This document shows, piece after piece, positions 33,736 through 42,781 of a stretch of DNA of 53,820 nucleotides (the first letter of the stretch is position 1; every line of letters starts with the position of its first letter). Below the pieces are notes generated by a model that saw only the letters and a program-made list of their open reading frames with translations, was not told where the DNA came from and ran no database searches. Both the position numbers and the translations under genes were made by a program. Source of the stretch: SAR324 cluster bacterium (lineage in GTDB: Bacteria > SAR324 > NAC60-12); assembly GCA_015232315.1 (NCBI GenBank), contig JADFZZ010000034.1, positions 1 to 53,820 on the forward strand, in the 5' to 3' direction.

Positions 33736-35742
33736 ATGATTCCCGGGATGAAGACTCAGCTTATTTATCAATATGTCGATCAGAAAGCCGCGATTTTTTT
33801 GCTTTCACTGGATCACCAGGGGGAAATTCTGACCGCAAACGCTTATGCCAGGGAACTGGTCGGGCCGGAGTTAATGTCCAAATACATGAATTTGTATGAA
33901 GTGCTGATTGATTTTGGTCAGCTACCGACATTAAAGGAACTTCTGGAAACCGGGGAAACTCCAAGAATGTTGAATGTGAAAACCGCAAACGGTTTGCCTC
34001 AAACCCTTTATTTGAATTTCCATGAGCAAGTGGATGAAATCATTGTCCTTGGACAATTGGATAAAGATGAAGTGGAAAGTCTGCGCATGAATCTGTTAGA
34101 CGCGAACAATGAAGCCAACAATTTGTCGAGAGAACTGCAGAAAAAAAATGTCCAGTTAACCAAGCTCAATGACTTAAAAAATCAGTTTCTGGGAATGGCG
34201 GCTCATGATTTGCGAAATCCAATCGGCATCATTCAGCAATACAGCGAGTTTTTACTGGATGAAACAAAAAATTTATTGGAAGAAGGCCACCGGGATTTGT
34301 TGTCCAGAATGAAAACTTCCAGCCGTTTTATGCTGAATCTGTTGAATGATCTCCTGGATATTTCCCAGATTGAATCAGGTAAACTGGAATTGAAGTTTGA
34401 AACAATCGATATGAGCGAGTTGATCAAACGGAATATTTCGATAAACCAGGTGCTGGCCACCCCAAAAGGAATCAAACTTTCCTTTCAACCTCCTGAAAGA
34501 CTGCCTCAACTTGAGGTTGATCCGGAAAAAATAGAACAGGTGCTCAATAATCTGTTGTCGAATGCCATCAAGTATTCTGCGGCTCAAACCACCGTTCAAA
34601 TCAACGTGTTTCAAAGTGAAGATCGTTTAGTAGTCGCCATTCTTAATCAGGGAAAGGGGATTCCTCAAGAGGAGATTCCAAAACTGTTTCAACCCTTTCA
34701 AACCACCAGCGTGAAAAGCACCGCCGGTGAAAAAAGTACGGGGTTGGGACTGCATATTGTTCAGAAAATAATATCCGGACATCAAGGGAAAATATGGGTT
34801 GAGAGTCAATTGGGTTCTGACAGTAATTTAGGCAGGACTACTTTTTTCTTCAATCTTCCGATTCCGGAAAAAGAATTAGAAAAAATCAGATTGGTTGATG
34901 CTGAAAAGAGCGCATTCTCTTCACAAACAGATTCAAACATTGCCAGCAAATATCCCATGAAAATTCTGGTGGTAGACGATGATCCAGATCAACTCCAATC
35001 CATGTATTTAATGCTGAAACAATCAGGTTACACTGCTAAGTTGGTTCACAATAATCATGAAATGCTGGAAGCCTTGAACAGAAAATACTATCAGCTTGTA
35101 TTCCAGGATATCAACATTCCGGATATCGACGGGATAACCGCTACCCGTCATATCAAACAGCACTTCTCCGGGAAAAAATCACCCAAAATTGTGGCCATTA
35201 CCGGAGGCCCTAAAACCAAAGAAGAATGTCTTCAGGCTGGAATGGATCATTTTCTCAAAAAGCCTGTCAGTCAGGAAGATATTAAAGCGGTCATTGCCCA
35301 AATGTGGGAAGAACTCTATTCTACACAGGCATTTACCGAAACCGGAAATGAGGATCAGAGGACTTCTGACGTTGTCTCAGAAATGTCCTTTCCCCATGAA
35401 TTTCTGAATGAACACACGATCCATGAATATAAATCTATTGATCCTGGATTTTTTAACGAGCTCATTGATACGTTTTTGGAACAGACACCTCAATTACTCA
35501 ATGATTTGCATCAATTCATTGAACATCAGGATACAGATAAGTTTGTTCAAAGCGCAGAACATTTTCGAGGATCAAGTTCCAGCATAGGTGCAGAGCCGTT
35601 GGCTCAGTTGTGCACTCAAATGATCGAAAATCAAACTTCTGGGGACAAACAATCGGTACAAGATTTTCTGCATCAACTGGAAACCCTGTTTGACCAAACC
35701 AGAAAAAGTTTGCTATCGTTGAAGCAGCAGGATGGTGTTTAG
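33736..35742 (+). CDS. PAS-type hybrid histidine kinase with receiver and HPt-like domain
   Basis: 668 residues, soluble. PAS-like region about 15-115, coiled coil 116-145, HisKA with H157 (MAAHDLRNPIG), HATPase (NNLLSNAIKYS, GKGIPQEEI, STGLGLHIV), receiver about 412-530 with D458 (FQDINIPDIDG), and an HPt-like helical bundle about 560-660. In the HPt motif AEHFRGSSSSIGA the His (H609) is one residue closer to the Gly than in the standard AHxLKGSS pattern. Start codon follows the B12-protein stop by one base, so the two are translationally coupled; the B12 protein is the likely sensory input, since the kinase has no recognised chromophore domain of its own. Confidence 0.9.
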   Translation: MIPGMKTQLIYQYVDQKAAIFLLSLDHQGEILTANAYARELVGPELMSKYMNLYEVLIDFGQLPTLKELLETGETPRMLNVKTANGLPQTLYLNFHEQVDEIIVLGQLDKDEVESLRMNLLDANNEANNLSRELQKKNVQLTKLNDLKNQFLGMAAHDLRNPIGIIQQYSEFLLDETKNLLEEGHRDLLSRMKTSSRFMLNLLNDLLDISQIESGKLELKFETIDMSELIKRNISINQVLATPKGIKLSFQPPERLPQLEVDPEKIEQVLNNLLSNAIKYSAAQTTVQINVFQSEDRLVVAILNQGKGIPQEEIPKLFQPFQTTSVKSTAGEKSTGLGLHIVQKIISGHQGKIWVESQLGSDSNLGRTTFFFNLPIPEKELEKIRLVDAEKSAFSSQTDSNIASKYPMKILVVDDDPDQLQSMYLMLKQSGYTAKLVHNNHEMLEALNRKYYQLVFQDINIPDIDGITATRHIKQHFSGKKSPKIVAITGGPKTKEECLQAGMDHFLKKPVSQEDIKAVIAQMWEELYSTQAFTETGNEDQRTSDVVSEMSFPHEFLNEHTIHEYKSIDPGFFNELIDTFLEQTPQLLNDLHQFIEHQDTDKFVQSAEHFRGSSSSIGAEPLAQLCTQMIENQTSGDKQSVQDFLHQLETLFDQTRKSLLSLKQQDGV

Positions 35743-35781
35743 TTCCAGAGTGCAGTCATTTCACAATCTGAAGAGGTTCTT

Positions 35782-37053
35782 ATGGTAACATTGATGGATC
35801 AGTTAAAAAATGAAACCAGATCTTCCCATGAACGTATTGAACAGTTTCCCTATTTCAAGGCCCTAGCTGAGGGAAATCTGGAACTGGACAGTTATATCGC
35901 GCACCTTCGAGCATTGGCAGTGATTCATGGTGTTCTGGAAGATGAGGTCATGAAAACCAATGACCCTGTGCTGGGATCGGTCTGGAGTGAAAAATTGAGT
36001 AAATTTCACTTGCTGACCCAGGATCTTCGTGATTTGGATCATGAATATTTTCCAGACATTCCTGTCGTAGTGGATGCTTCTGTGGAATTGACCAGGAAAA
36101 TCCGGTTACGGCGTCTGAGTGATCCCATGAGTTTATTGGGATACATTTATGTGCTTGAAGGTTCAACCCTTGGCGGAGCAATTTTGAAGAAACACATTGT
36201 AGGAACATTCGGATTTCAAAATGATCAGGGCTTGTCTTATTTTGCCCAGTATGGAAATGAAAAACTCAAGCATTGGAATCTATTCAAACAGCAAATGAAT
36301 TCACTGCATCTTCAGGAAGAGGAACATGCCCGTATTCTGAAAGCGGCCAATGAATTGTTTGAGGGGCTAATGCCCATTTTTGAAGGGTTGCATCCCATCA
36401 CGAAAAAAATATCGTTTTATAATGTAACCAGTTTGAATCCGGAAAGCGGAAATCAGCCTATTCCTGAAGACCCCCAGGAAATCAGCGCGGCCCTGCGTGC
36501 CGGTAAAATCACATGGAAACAGTTTCCCTATTATGAATATCGGTATTCAACCCGGGGAGAGCAATATACCCGGAGCGACAGTTCATGGATCACAACACTG
36601 GTGCAATATCCTGTAGAACGCGTCAAACAGCAGATCCGATGGCTTGGAAGAGTTCTATCTACAAGGGGAATGCCACAATGTCTGTTGGAAACGCATTTAC
36701 AAAATATGTACAATGAGTTGGTCAAGGTGCATCCTGAAAAGAAAGATAAATATGCACTGCTCCTCGAAGGCGCGACAGAATTGCGTAAAATGCGGCAGAC
36801 TTGTTTTGACGATAAAACCATCGAAGAGCTTGCTGAACAATTTGAAATTCAAGCAGGAAACGAATGGGCCCGACGATTGAAACACATGGGCGTGTTGCTG
36901 GTCAATGCTGTTGCGGATGAAAAAGCTGGAATCACTGGCGCGGTTTCCAGTATTGAAGACTGGGCGACTGATCCGGATCGATTTCCTGAAATATTTATCT
37001 CCGCAGTCAAAAATACGATTAAGGAAGCAAAGAAGCGCGCAAAAAATGATTAA
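35782..37053 (+). CDS. heme oxygenase fused to an uncharacterised C-terminal domain
   Basis: 423 residues. Residues 1-205 are a bacterial BphO/HemO-like heme oxygenase: proximal His H16 (ETRSSHERIE) and distal-helix motif YVLEGSTLGGAILKKHI. This would release biliverdin, iron and CO. Residues about 230-423 form a second conserved-looking domain (FPYYEYRYSTRGEQYTRSDS, IRWLGRVLSTRGMP, LLETHLQNMY) that I recall as a separate protein in phytochrome-rich bacteria but cannot name. The gene follows the PAS kinase by 39 bp with AGAGG upstream. Placement beside a B12 light-sensor-like gene suggests tetrapyrrole or light signalling. No phytochrome gene is in the window. Confidence 0.87.
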   Translation: MVTLMDQLKNETRSSHERIEQFPYFKALAEGNLELDSYIAHLRALAVIHGVLEDEVMKTNDPVLGSVWSEKLSKFHLLTQDLRDLDHEYFPDIPVVVDASVELTRKIRLRRLSDPMSLLGYIYVLEGSTLGGAILKKHIVGTFGFQNDQGLSYFAQYGNEKLKHWNLFKQQMNSLHLQEEEHARILKAANELFEGLMPIFEGLHPITKKISFYNVTSLNPESGNQPIPEDPQEISAALRAGKITWKQFPYYEYRYSTRGEQYTRSDSSWITTLVQYPVERVKQQIRWLGRVLSTRGMPQCLLETHLQNMYNELVKVHPEKKDKYALLLEGATELRKMRQTCFDDKTIEELAEQFEIQAGNEWARRLKHMGVLLVNAVADEKAGITGAVSSIEDWATDPDRFPEIFISAVKNTIKEAKKRAKND

Positions 37054-37076
37054 CTGAACGAACACATCACGGTGAT

Positions 37077-37257
37077 AAGTACCCGACCATAAATCTTTAA
37101 CCCTTTTTTTCTGGTTCCCTACCTCTGGTGGGGAACCCTCCTTAGCCCACCTCCGGTGGCTTGCCGGGGAGCATTGGAAGGGCACCATCGGTAGAGACGG
37201 GTTTCAAACCCGTCTCTACAGGGAACGGTTCCCGACGAGACTTTTGATCGGGTACTT
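37077..37257. repeat. 181-bp compound palindromic element
   Basis: The outer arms AAGTACCCGA (37077-37086) and TCGGGTACTT (37248-37257) are perfect inverted repeats. Nested hairpins include GGTTCCC/GGGAACC (37113-37119 and 37131-37137) and a perfect 14-bp stem GTAGAGACGGGTTT/AAACCCGTCTCTAC (37191-37219). It fills the gap between the heme oxygenase and the next kinase gene. Confidence 0.75.
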
Positions 37258-37299
37258 AGGATTGGAAATTTTGCTGAATCTGGACATTAAGGAACACTG

Positions 37300-39747
37300 A
37301 TGAATCACGAAATGATGGAAACGATCGATACGCCGAAAATACTCGTGGTCGATGATGAAGCTGATAATATAATTGCTTTGGAGCAAATTCTGAAAGATCT
37401 GAAGTTGTCCATTTTCAAGGCCGATTCCGGAAAAGACGCAGTCAACCTCGCAAAATCCCATGAATTTGCCATCATCATTATGGATGTCCATATGGCTGGA
37501 ATTGATGGTTTCAAAGCTGCCGAACTAATCCGCTATTTTGGAAAATCCCAAAAATCGCCCATTATTTTTCTGACCGCCTCCGCAATTCGGGAAAATCAGA
37601 TTTTCAGAGGATATGACGTGGGTGCCGTGGATTATTTATTCAAACCGCCATCGCCGTATATTCTTAAGAGCAAGGTGAAAATCTTTGTCGAGTTGTATCA
37701 GCAAAAGTTACTGATTGAGATTCAGCGAAAAAATTTGGAACGTTCTTTAGAGGTGCAGAAGCAAGTCTCTGAAGAATTAAAAATCGCTCAGCAACAGGCG
37801 GAAATTGCTCGACAGAATTCGGAATCCGCCAATCAGGCCAAATCCACTTTTCTAGCCAGTATGAGTCACGAAATTCGAACGCCCATGAATGGCATCATTG
37901 GTATGACAGGCCTCCTGTTAAAAACCGGGCTGACATCCAAACAACGTGAATTCGCTGAAATGGTCCGTGTCAGTGGTGTGCATCTGCTGAACCTCATCAA
38001 TGACATCCTGGATTTTTCCAAGATTGAAGCCGGGAAAATGGAACTGGAAAAGCAACCTTTTGATCTGAGAAACTGTGTGGCGGATGCTATGGAGGTGCTG
38101 GCGATTAAAACCGCGGAAAAAGGGATTGAATTGACAAGTTACATTGAACCCGATGTTCCTTCGTTCATTGAGGGGGATGTCACCCGTTTGAGACAAATCC
38201 TGGTCAATTTGATCGGCAATGCCGCAAAATTCACAGAAAGAGGTGAAATACTGGTTTCTGTAAGTCTGGAAAAACAAAACCCTGACAATGTCGAACTCAA
38301 GTTTGCTGTCAAAGATACTGGAATCGGAATTCCTGAAGACAAGCTGGATCAATTATTTGCCGCTTTTAGCCAGATCGATGCCTCCACAACCCGCAAATTT
38401 GGCGGTACAGGGTTGGGCTTATCGATTTCTCGAAGATTGGTGTCATTCATGGGAGGAAACATCCGGGTTGAAAGTAAACTCAACGAAGGAAGCACTTTCT
38501 TGTTTACAATAAAAGCACACATTGCTCAGGAACAACCAGCTCCATACCTGAAGCCCAGGAATCATGAACTCGAAGGAAAACATGTTTTAGTTGTGGACGA
38601 CAATGCGACAAACCTTCGCATTTTACAATTGCAGTGCGAACATTGGGGGATGACAACTGAGTCCACTACTTTTCCCAAAGAAGCATTGGCGTGGATAAAA
38701 AGCGGAAAAAAATATGACATCGCCATTCTTGATTATAATATGCCTGAAATGGATGGCGTACAGCTTGGTGAAAATATTCGAACCTTTGTTTCCATGGAAA
38801 ACATGCCCATGGTTTTGTTTTCATCCTCAGACCAACTTGAGCAAATTGAAGACTCCGTACTAAAAAATATTTTCAACGCACAACGCACAAAACCTGTTCG
38901 TATTTCAGCGCTATTTGACTGTTTAACCGGCATATTGATCAAGCAGAAACCTTCGTTGCCAGAAAAAAATCAAAATGATTCCAGCAAACTTTCTCATGAA
39001 ATGCCCTTACGCATTCTGGTGGCAGAAGACAATGAAATCAATCAAGTTCTGTTGATCAGCCTACTGGAATCATTCGGCTATGTTCCTGTTGTGGTATCCA
39101 ACGGGATAGAAGCATTAGAGGCGTTGGCACAGCAAGATTATGACTTGATTTTAATGGATGTGCAGATGCCGAAAATGGATGGATTTGAGACCACCCGGAA
39201 GATTCACCAGACACTCCCCAAGGAAAAAAGACCCAGGATCATTGCGGTAACAGCCAATGCACAACAGGAAGATCGGGAAAAATGCCTTGTCATCGGCATG
39301 GATGATTATATCAGAAAACCCATTATCGAAGAGGAACTCATCTCAGTTTTGAAACAATGGGGAAACCCGGTTTCTCAGCGAAAGGCCCGTGATTCCCTGC
39401 AGAAATTTGAGGCTGCGCCTGTTCTCGATAATAGCGTGTTTTCAGGCTACAAACGTCCTCTTCAGAAGAGACTGATAGATATATTTTTGAATAGTGTTCC
39501 AACATCCCTCGAGAAGCTCCAACATTACATTGAAAACCGGGATTTTCTGCAGATCCATGACGAAGCACACTTTCTCAAAGGAAGTTGCCTGGGAATTGGC
39601 GCAAATCGAATGGCACAAATCTGTAAAGTCCTACAGCAGAATGCTGAACTTCAGGAAATGGCTAACGCTGAGAACTTTCTGTTACAACTCAAAGAAAATT
39701 TTGAAATGGTTCAGCAGGAATTTCACTTGATAACCAATCAGGAATAA
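37300..39747 (+). CDS. REC-histidine kinase-REC-REC-HPt phosphorelay protein
   Basis: 815 residues, soluble. Receiver-1 about 10-130 with D62 ([12 protein letters not shown]), coiled coil to 175, HisKA with H190 ([11 protein letters not shown]), HATPase ([22 protein letters not shown]), receiver-2 about 425-545 with D478 ([11 protein letters not shown]), receiver-3 about 565-685 with D620 ([11 protein letters not shown]), HPt about 715-815 with H757 ([13 protein letters not shown], canonical). All phosphotransfer residues are present, so a complete relay could run within one chain. No sensory domain; receiver-1 may take phosphate from an upstream kinase, for example the PAS kinase. Nothing recognisable lies between its stop and the fructosamine kinase start. 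Confidence 0.93.
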   Translation: MNHEMMETIDTPKILVVDDEADNIIALEQILKDLKLSIFKADSGKDAVNLAKSHEFAIIIMDVHMAGIDGFKAAELIRYFGKSQKSPIIFLTASAIRENQIFRGYDVGAVDYLFKPPSPYILKSKVKIFVELYQQKLLIEIQRKNLERSLEVQKQVSEELKIAQQQAEIARQNSESANQAKSTFLASMSHEIRTPMNGIIGMTGLLLKTGLTSKQREFAEMVRVSGVHLLNLINDILDFSKIEAGKMELEKQPFDLRNCVADAMEVLAIKTAEKGIELTSYIEPDVPSFIEGDVTRLRQILVNLIGNAAKFTERGEILVSVSLEKQNPDNVELKFAVKDTGIGIPEDKLDQLFAAFSQIDASTTRKFGGTGLGLSISRRLVSFMGGNIRVESKLNEGSTFLFTIKAHIAQEQPAPYLKPRNHELEGKHVLVVDDNATNLRILQLQCEHWGMTTESTTFPKEALAWIKSGKKYDIAILDYNMPEMDGVQLGENIRTFVSMENMPMVLFSSSDQLEQIEDSVLKNIFNAQRTKPVRISALFDCLTGILIKQKPSLPEKNQNDSSKLSHEMPLRILVAEDNEINQVLLISLLESFGYVPVVVSNGIEALEALAQQDYDLILMDVQMPKMDGFETTRKIHQTLPKEKRPRIIAVTANAQQEDREKCLVIGMDDYIRKPIIEEELISVLKQWGNPVSQRKARDSLQKFEAAPVLDNSVFSGYKRPLQKRLIDIFLNSVPTSLEKLQHYIENRDFLQIHDEAHFLKGSCLGIGANRMAQICKVLQQNAELQEMANAENFLLQLKENFEMVQQEFHLITNQE

Positions 39748-39937
39748 CAAATGTCTGTGTAAGGAATACTCCAAAAAATAATTTCCATAATTTTTCTAAC
39801 ATCCTTTCCTGCCGGGCATGCGTTGAGATGTGCTTGCGTCTTTCTCTACAGACCAGGCAAAGAATGTGGGTCAAAAAACTTTGGGCAGTTATTCTTTTGC
39901 AGTTTCCGGTGAATCATTACGCACAACAGGGAATCTC

Positions 39938-40813
39938 ATGCAATCAACCGTCAAGGATCTCATCGAAAACTGGGCAGGCGAGCGAATCACCCAAGTTGAA
40001 TCGCTTGGAGGAGGCTGTATTACCCAGGCCAAACGGCTCTGTACGGAGTCCGGCAAGGAGTATTTTGTCAAAACCGCTCAATCGCATCATGGAATGTTTG
40101 ACGCAGAGGCCAATGGTTTGAGAGAATTGGAAAAACCGGGTGTGATCCGTATTCCGGAAGTCCTTTTACAGCACGATTCCTTTTTACTGCTGGAATATAT
40201 TTCTCCCGGAACACCACGTGATAGAACCACCTTTTTTAGAACATTCGGAGCACGCTTTGCCAGACTCCATCAGTTTACCGCCCCTGAGTTTGGGTTCTAT
40301 GAAAACAACTTTATTGGCAGTACCCCTCAAGCCAATAGTCCTTCCAGACAGGAAGCGCGGAACTGGAGTGAATTTTATTACAACAAACGCTTGCTGTTTC
40401 AACTGAAACTGGCAGAAAAAAATGGTGCAGCCAGTCCGGAAATGATCCGGGGCTTTGCCAAACTTGAATCTGCAATCCACAAAATTCTGGGCGGTACCGA
40501 TGAGCCGCCTTCGCTGTTGCATGGCGATCTTTGGTCGGGCAATTTTCTGACAGATGATTCAGGAGAACCCTGTCTGATTGATCCGGCGGTTTATTATGGG
40601 CACCGCGAGGCGGATCTGGCAATGACATCATTGTTTGGCGGATTTTCAAATGAGTTTTATCAGTCTTATCAGGAGACGTTCCCGTTGATTGCTGATTATG
40701 AATACCGGGAACCGTTGTATCAGCTTTATCATGTGATGAACCACCTGAATCTGTTTGGCAGTGGCTACTATGGTCAGGCATTGTCCATTTTAAGATTTTA
40801 TCAATTGTGCTGA
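39938..40813 (+). CDS. fructosamine kinase family protein
   Basis: 291 residues from the ATG at 39938 (AGGGA 7 bases upstream); the frame extends 108 bp upstream without homologous sequence. FN3K/YniA features: LGGGCITQAKRL at the nucleotide loop, YFVKTA with the ATP-binding Lys, LLEYI hinge, catalytic LLHGDLWSGNFL, CLIDPAVYYGHREADLAMT and the C-terminal NHLNLFGSGYYGQA. Phosphorylates sugar-amine adducts (deglycation repair) or related ketosamines. Independent of the flanking signalling genes. Confidence 0.92.
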   Translation: MQSTVKDLIENWAGERITQVESLGGGCITQAKRLCTESGKEYFVKTAQSHHGMFDAEANGLRELEKPGVIRIPEVLLQHDSFLLLEYISPGTPRDRTTFFRTFGARFARLHQFTAPEFGFYENNFIGSTPQANSPSRQEARNWSEFYYNKRLLFQLKLAEKNGAASPEMIRGFAKLESAIHKILGGTDEPPSLLHGDLWSGNFLTDDSGEPCLIDPAVYYGHREADLAMTSLFGGFSNEFYQSYQETFPLIADYEYREPLYQLYHVMNHLNLFGSGYYGQALSILRFYQLC

Positions 40814-40847
40814 AATTTTGACACGAACATTCCGATACAGGGAAAAA

Positions 40848-41105
40848 ATGCCAGAAATCAGTCGTTTTTTAGGGATAATCATTCGAATGTATATTCGTGA
40901 ACATGCGCCTGCACACTTTCATGCGGAATATGGTGAATATGAAATTACTGTGGAAATTGATACAGGTATTGTAACAGGTAAATTTCCAAGAAGAGCACTA
41001 AATGCTGTTCTTGAATGGTACTTACTGCATCAAACAGAACTCAAGGCCAATTGGAATGCCGCCCTGGAACGAAAACCATTGTCACCCATTGAACCCTTGG
41101 AGTAG
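40848..41105 (+). CDS. DUF4160 protein
   Basis: 85 residues from the ATG at 40848 (AGGGA upstream). Shows the DUF4160 pattern: MPEISRFLGIIIRMYIREHAPAHFHAEYGEYE, with His-rich PPHFHA-like AHFHA. Function unknown; usually next to a DUF2442 gene, as here (5 bp gap). Confidence 0.85.
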   Translation: MPEISRFLGIIIRMYIREHAPAHFHAEYGEYEITVEIDTGIVTGKFPRRALNAVLEWYLLHQTELKANWNAALERKPLSPIEPLE

Positions 41106-41110
41106 AAAAT

Positions 41111-41341
41111 ATGTTTATTCATGTAACACAGGCTAAATACATTGATGAGTATAAAGTATGGTTGTCCTTTAATGATGGCGTAGACGGGTCGATTGATTTG
41201 TCTGAAGAATTGGATGGTGAAATTTTTGAACCATTGAAAGAAAAATCGTATTTTAAAACTTTTGTACTTGAAGGGCATACCTTGTCCTGGAGTAACGGAG
41301 CTGATTTTGCTCCGGAGTTTTTACGGGAAAAAATCATTTGA
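41111..41341 (+). CDS. DUF2442 protein
   Basis: 76 residues. DUF2442 hallmarks: YKVWLSFNDGVDGSIDLSEEL, then FEPLKEKSYFKTFVLEGHTLSWSNGADFAPEFL. Function unknown. Forms a two-gene unit with the DUF4160 gene immediately upstream; such tight small pairs recall toxin-antitoxin or regulatory modules, but no evidence here separates these possibilities. Confidence 0.85.
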   Translation: MFIHVTQAKYIDEYKVWLSFNDGVDGSIDLSEELDGEIFEPLKEKSYFKTFVLEGHTLSWSNGADFAPEFLREKII

Positions 41342-41403
41342 ATACACCCTCTCATTCGCAAATTTGACGTAACTCAATCCGTCTCTTTTTCATGGAGAAG
41401 CTC

Positions 41404-42177
41404 ATGAAAGTGATCCCAATTAGCTGTTTGCACGATAATTATTCCTACCTGATCATTTGTCCAACGACAGGGCAAACCGCGGTGGTGGATCCCTCAGAAG
41501 CCGTACCGGTTCTGGAACAACTCAAGTCTCTCAACCTGACATTGCATGTGATTCTAAACACGCACCATCATTGGGATCATGTGGATGGAAATCCCCGTCT
41601 GACCAAAGAGTTTCCCGGAATCCCGGTGTATGCTCATGTTTCAGACAAGGAACGACTTCCTCAGCAAACAGTTTTTCTGGAAGAGGGAGACACTGTCCAG
41701 ATCGGTGAGCTGAAAGCCCGTGTGATTCATAACCCCGGTCACACAACCGGAGCCATTTCTTATTATTTCGAACACGGTGTTTTCACTGGCGACACATTAT
41801 TCGGAGGCGGATGTGGAAGATTGTTTGAAGGTTCCCCGGAAACCATGTATCACTCGCTCAATGAAAAACTGGGGAAACTTCCAGAGTCTACCCCGGTTTT
41901 CTGTGGGCATGAATACACCGAGAACAACCTCCGTTTCGCCGCGTCCATCGAACCCGGAAACACTACCTTACAGCAACGCTTGCAACAGGTTCATCAATTG
42001 CGTGCCAAGGGACAGATGACCGTGCCTTCAACTCTTGGCGAAGAGAAAGCGACCAATCCTTTTCTGCGCTGTGACAGTCAGGAAATACAGCAATATGTCA
42101 GGAAAAAAACGCCAGCCTGTGACCTTACACCTGTTGAAGTGTTCAGGGTTATCAGGGAACTAAAGAACCATTGGTGA
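41404..42177 (+). CDS. gloB: glyoxalase II-like metallo-beta-lactamase hydrolase
   Basis: 257 residues from the ATG at 41404, preferred over 41392 because GGAG lies 7 bases upstream. HxHxDH metal site NTHHHWDHVDGN, NPGHTTGAISYY, FTGDTLFGGGCGRLFEGSPE, VFCGHEYTENNLRFA and a glyoxalase II C-terminal helix region with KATNPFLRC. Hydrolyses S-D-lactoylglutathione in methylglyoxal detoxification. Length and motifs are typical of GloB. Confidence 0.92.
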   Translation: MKVIPISCLHDNYSYLIICPTTGQTAVVDPSEAVPVLEQLKSLNLTLHVILNTHHHWDHVDGNPRLTKEFPGIPVYAHVSDKERLPQQTVFLEEGDTVQIGELKARVIHNPGHTTGAISYYFEHGVFTGDTLFGGGCGRLFEGSPETMYHSLNEKLGKLPESTPVFCGHEYTENNLRFAASIEPGNTTLQQRLQQVHQLRAKGQMTVPSTLGEEKATNPFLRCDSQEIQQYVRKKTPACDLTPVEVFRVIRELKNHW

Positions 42178-42214
42178 AAACAAATTTTCATTTTTTAAAC
42201 AAACAGGAACATTT

Positions 42215-42781
42215 ATGCGATTTATTGAAACTCCACTGAAAGGAGCGTTTGTGATTGAACCGGTGGTGCATCAGGACCATCGTGGATTTTTTACTGAAAC
42301 CTACAAGGAACCCCTGTTCAGAGAGCATGGACTGACCGCTGTTTTTATTCAGGATAACCACGCGCGTTCCGAGCAACCCGGTGTGTTGAGAGGACTGCAT
42401 TATCAGGAACCGCCCCATGCCCAGACCAAATTCATCAGGGCTCTGCGGGGGAGTATCTTTGACGTGATTGTTGATATTCGCAAAGGTTCACAAACCTATG
42501 GACAGCATTTCAGCATTGAGTTGAGTGATAAAAACTTCAAAATGTTGTGGGTGCCTGTCGGTTTCGCCCATGGCTACTGCACCCTTGAACTCGGCACCGA
42601 AGTGGCCTATAAGGTTGATTCCCTGTATGCCCCAAAACAGGAAGGCGGGATTATCTGGAATGATCCTGATCTTGGCATTCAATGGCCTGTCGAACAACCA
42701 GTCCTGTCGGACAAGGATGGAAAAATGCCTCAGTTGAAAAATTTTGATTCCCCCTTTTCCTGTCATTCTTCTGAAGTCTGA
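42215..42781 (+). CDS. rfbC: dTDP-4-dehydrorhamnose 3,5-epimerase
   Basis: 188 residues, normal length. RmlC cupin epimerase of dTDP-L-rhamnose synthesis. Motifs: GAFVIEPVVHQDHRGFFTETY, FIQDNHARSEQPGVLRGLHYQ (catalytic His region), GSIFDVIVDIRKGS, VPVGFAHGYCTL (catalytic Tyr region), IIWNDPDLGIQWP. AGGAAC is upstream. Other rhamnose genes (rfbA, B, D) are not in the window. Confidence 0.95.
   Translation: MRFIETPLKGAFVIEPVVHQDHRGFFTETYKEPLFREHGLTAVFIQDNHARSEQPGVLRGLHYQEPPHAQTKFIRALRGSIFDVIVDIRKGSQTYGQHFSIELSDKNFKMLWVPVGFAHGYCTLELGTEVAYKVDSLYAPKQEGGIIWNDPDLGIQWPVEQPVLSDKDGKMPQLKNFDSPFSCHSSEV

Noticed and set aside
37077-37257. CRISPR-like repeats in the hairpin-rich gap
   Set aside because: The repeats are inverted hairpins of different sequences, not direct repeats with unique spacers.
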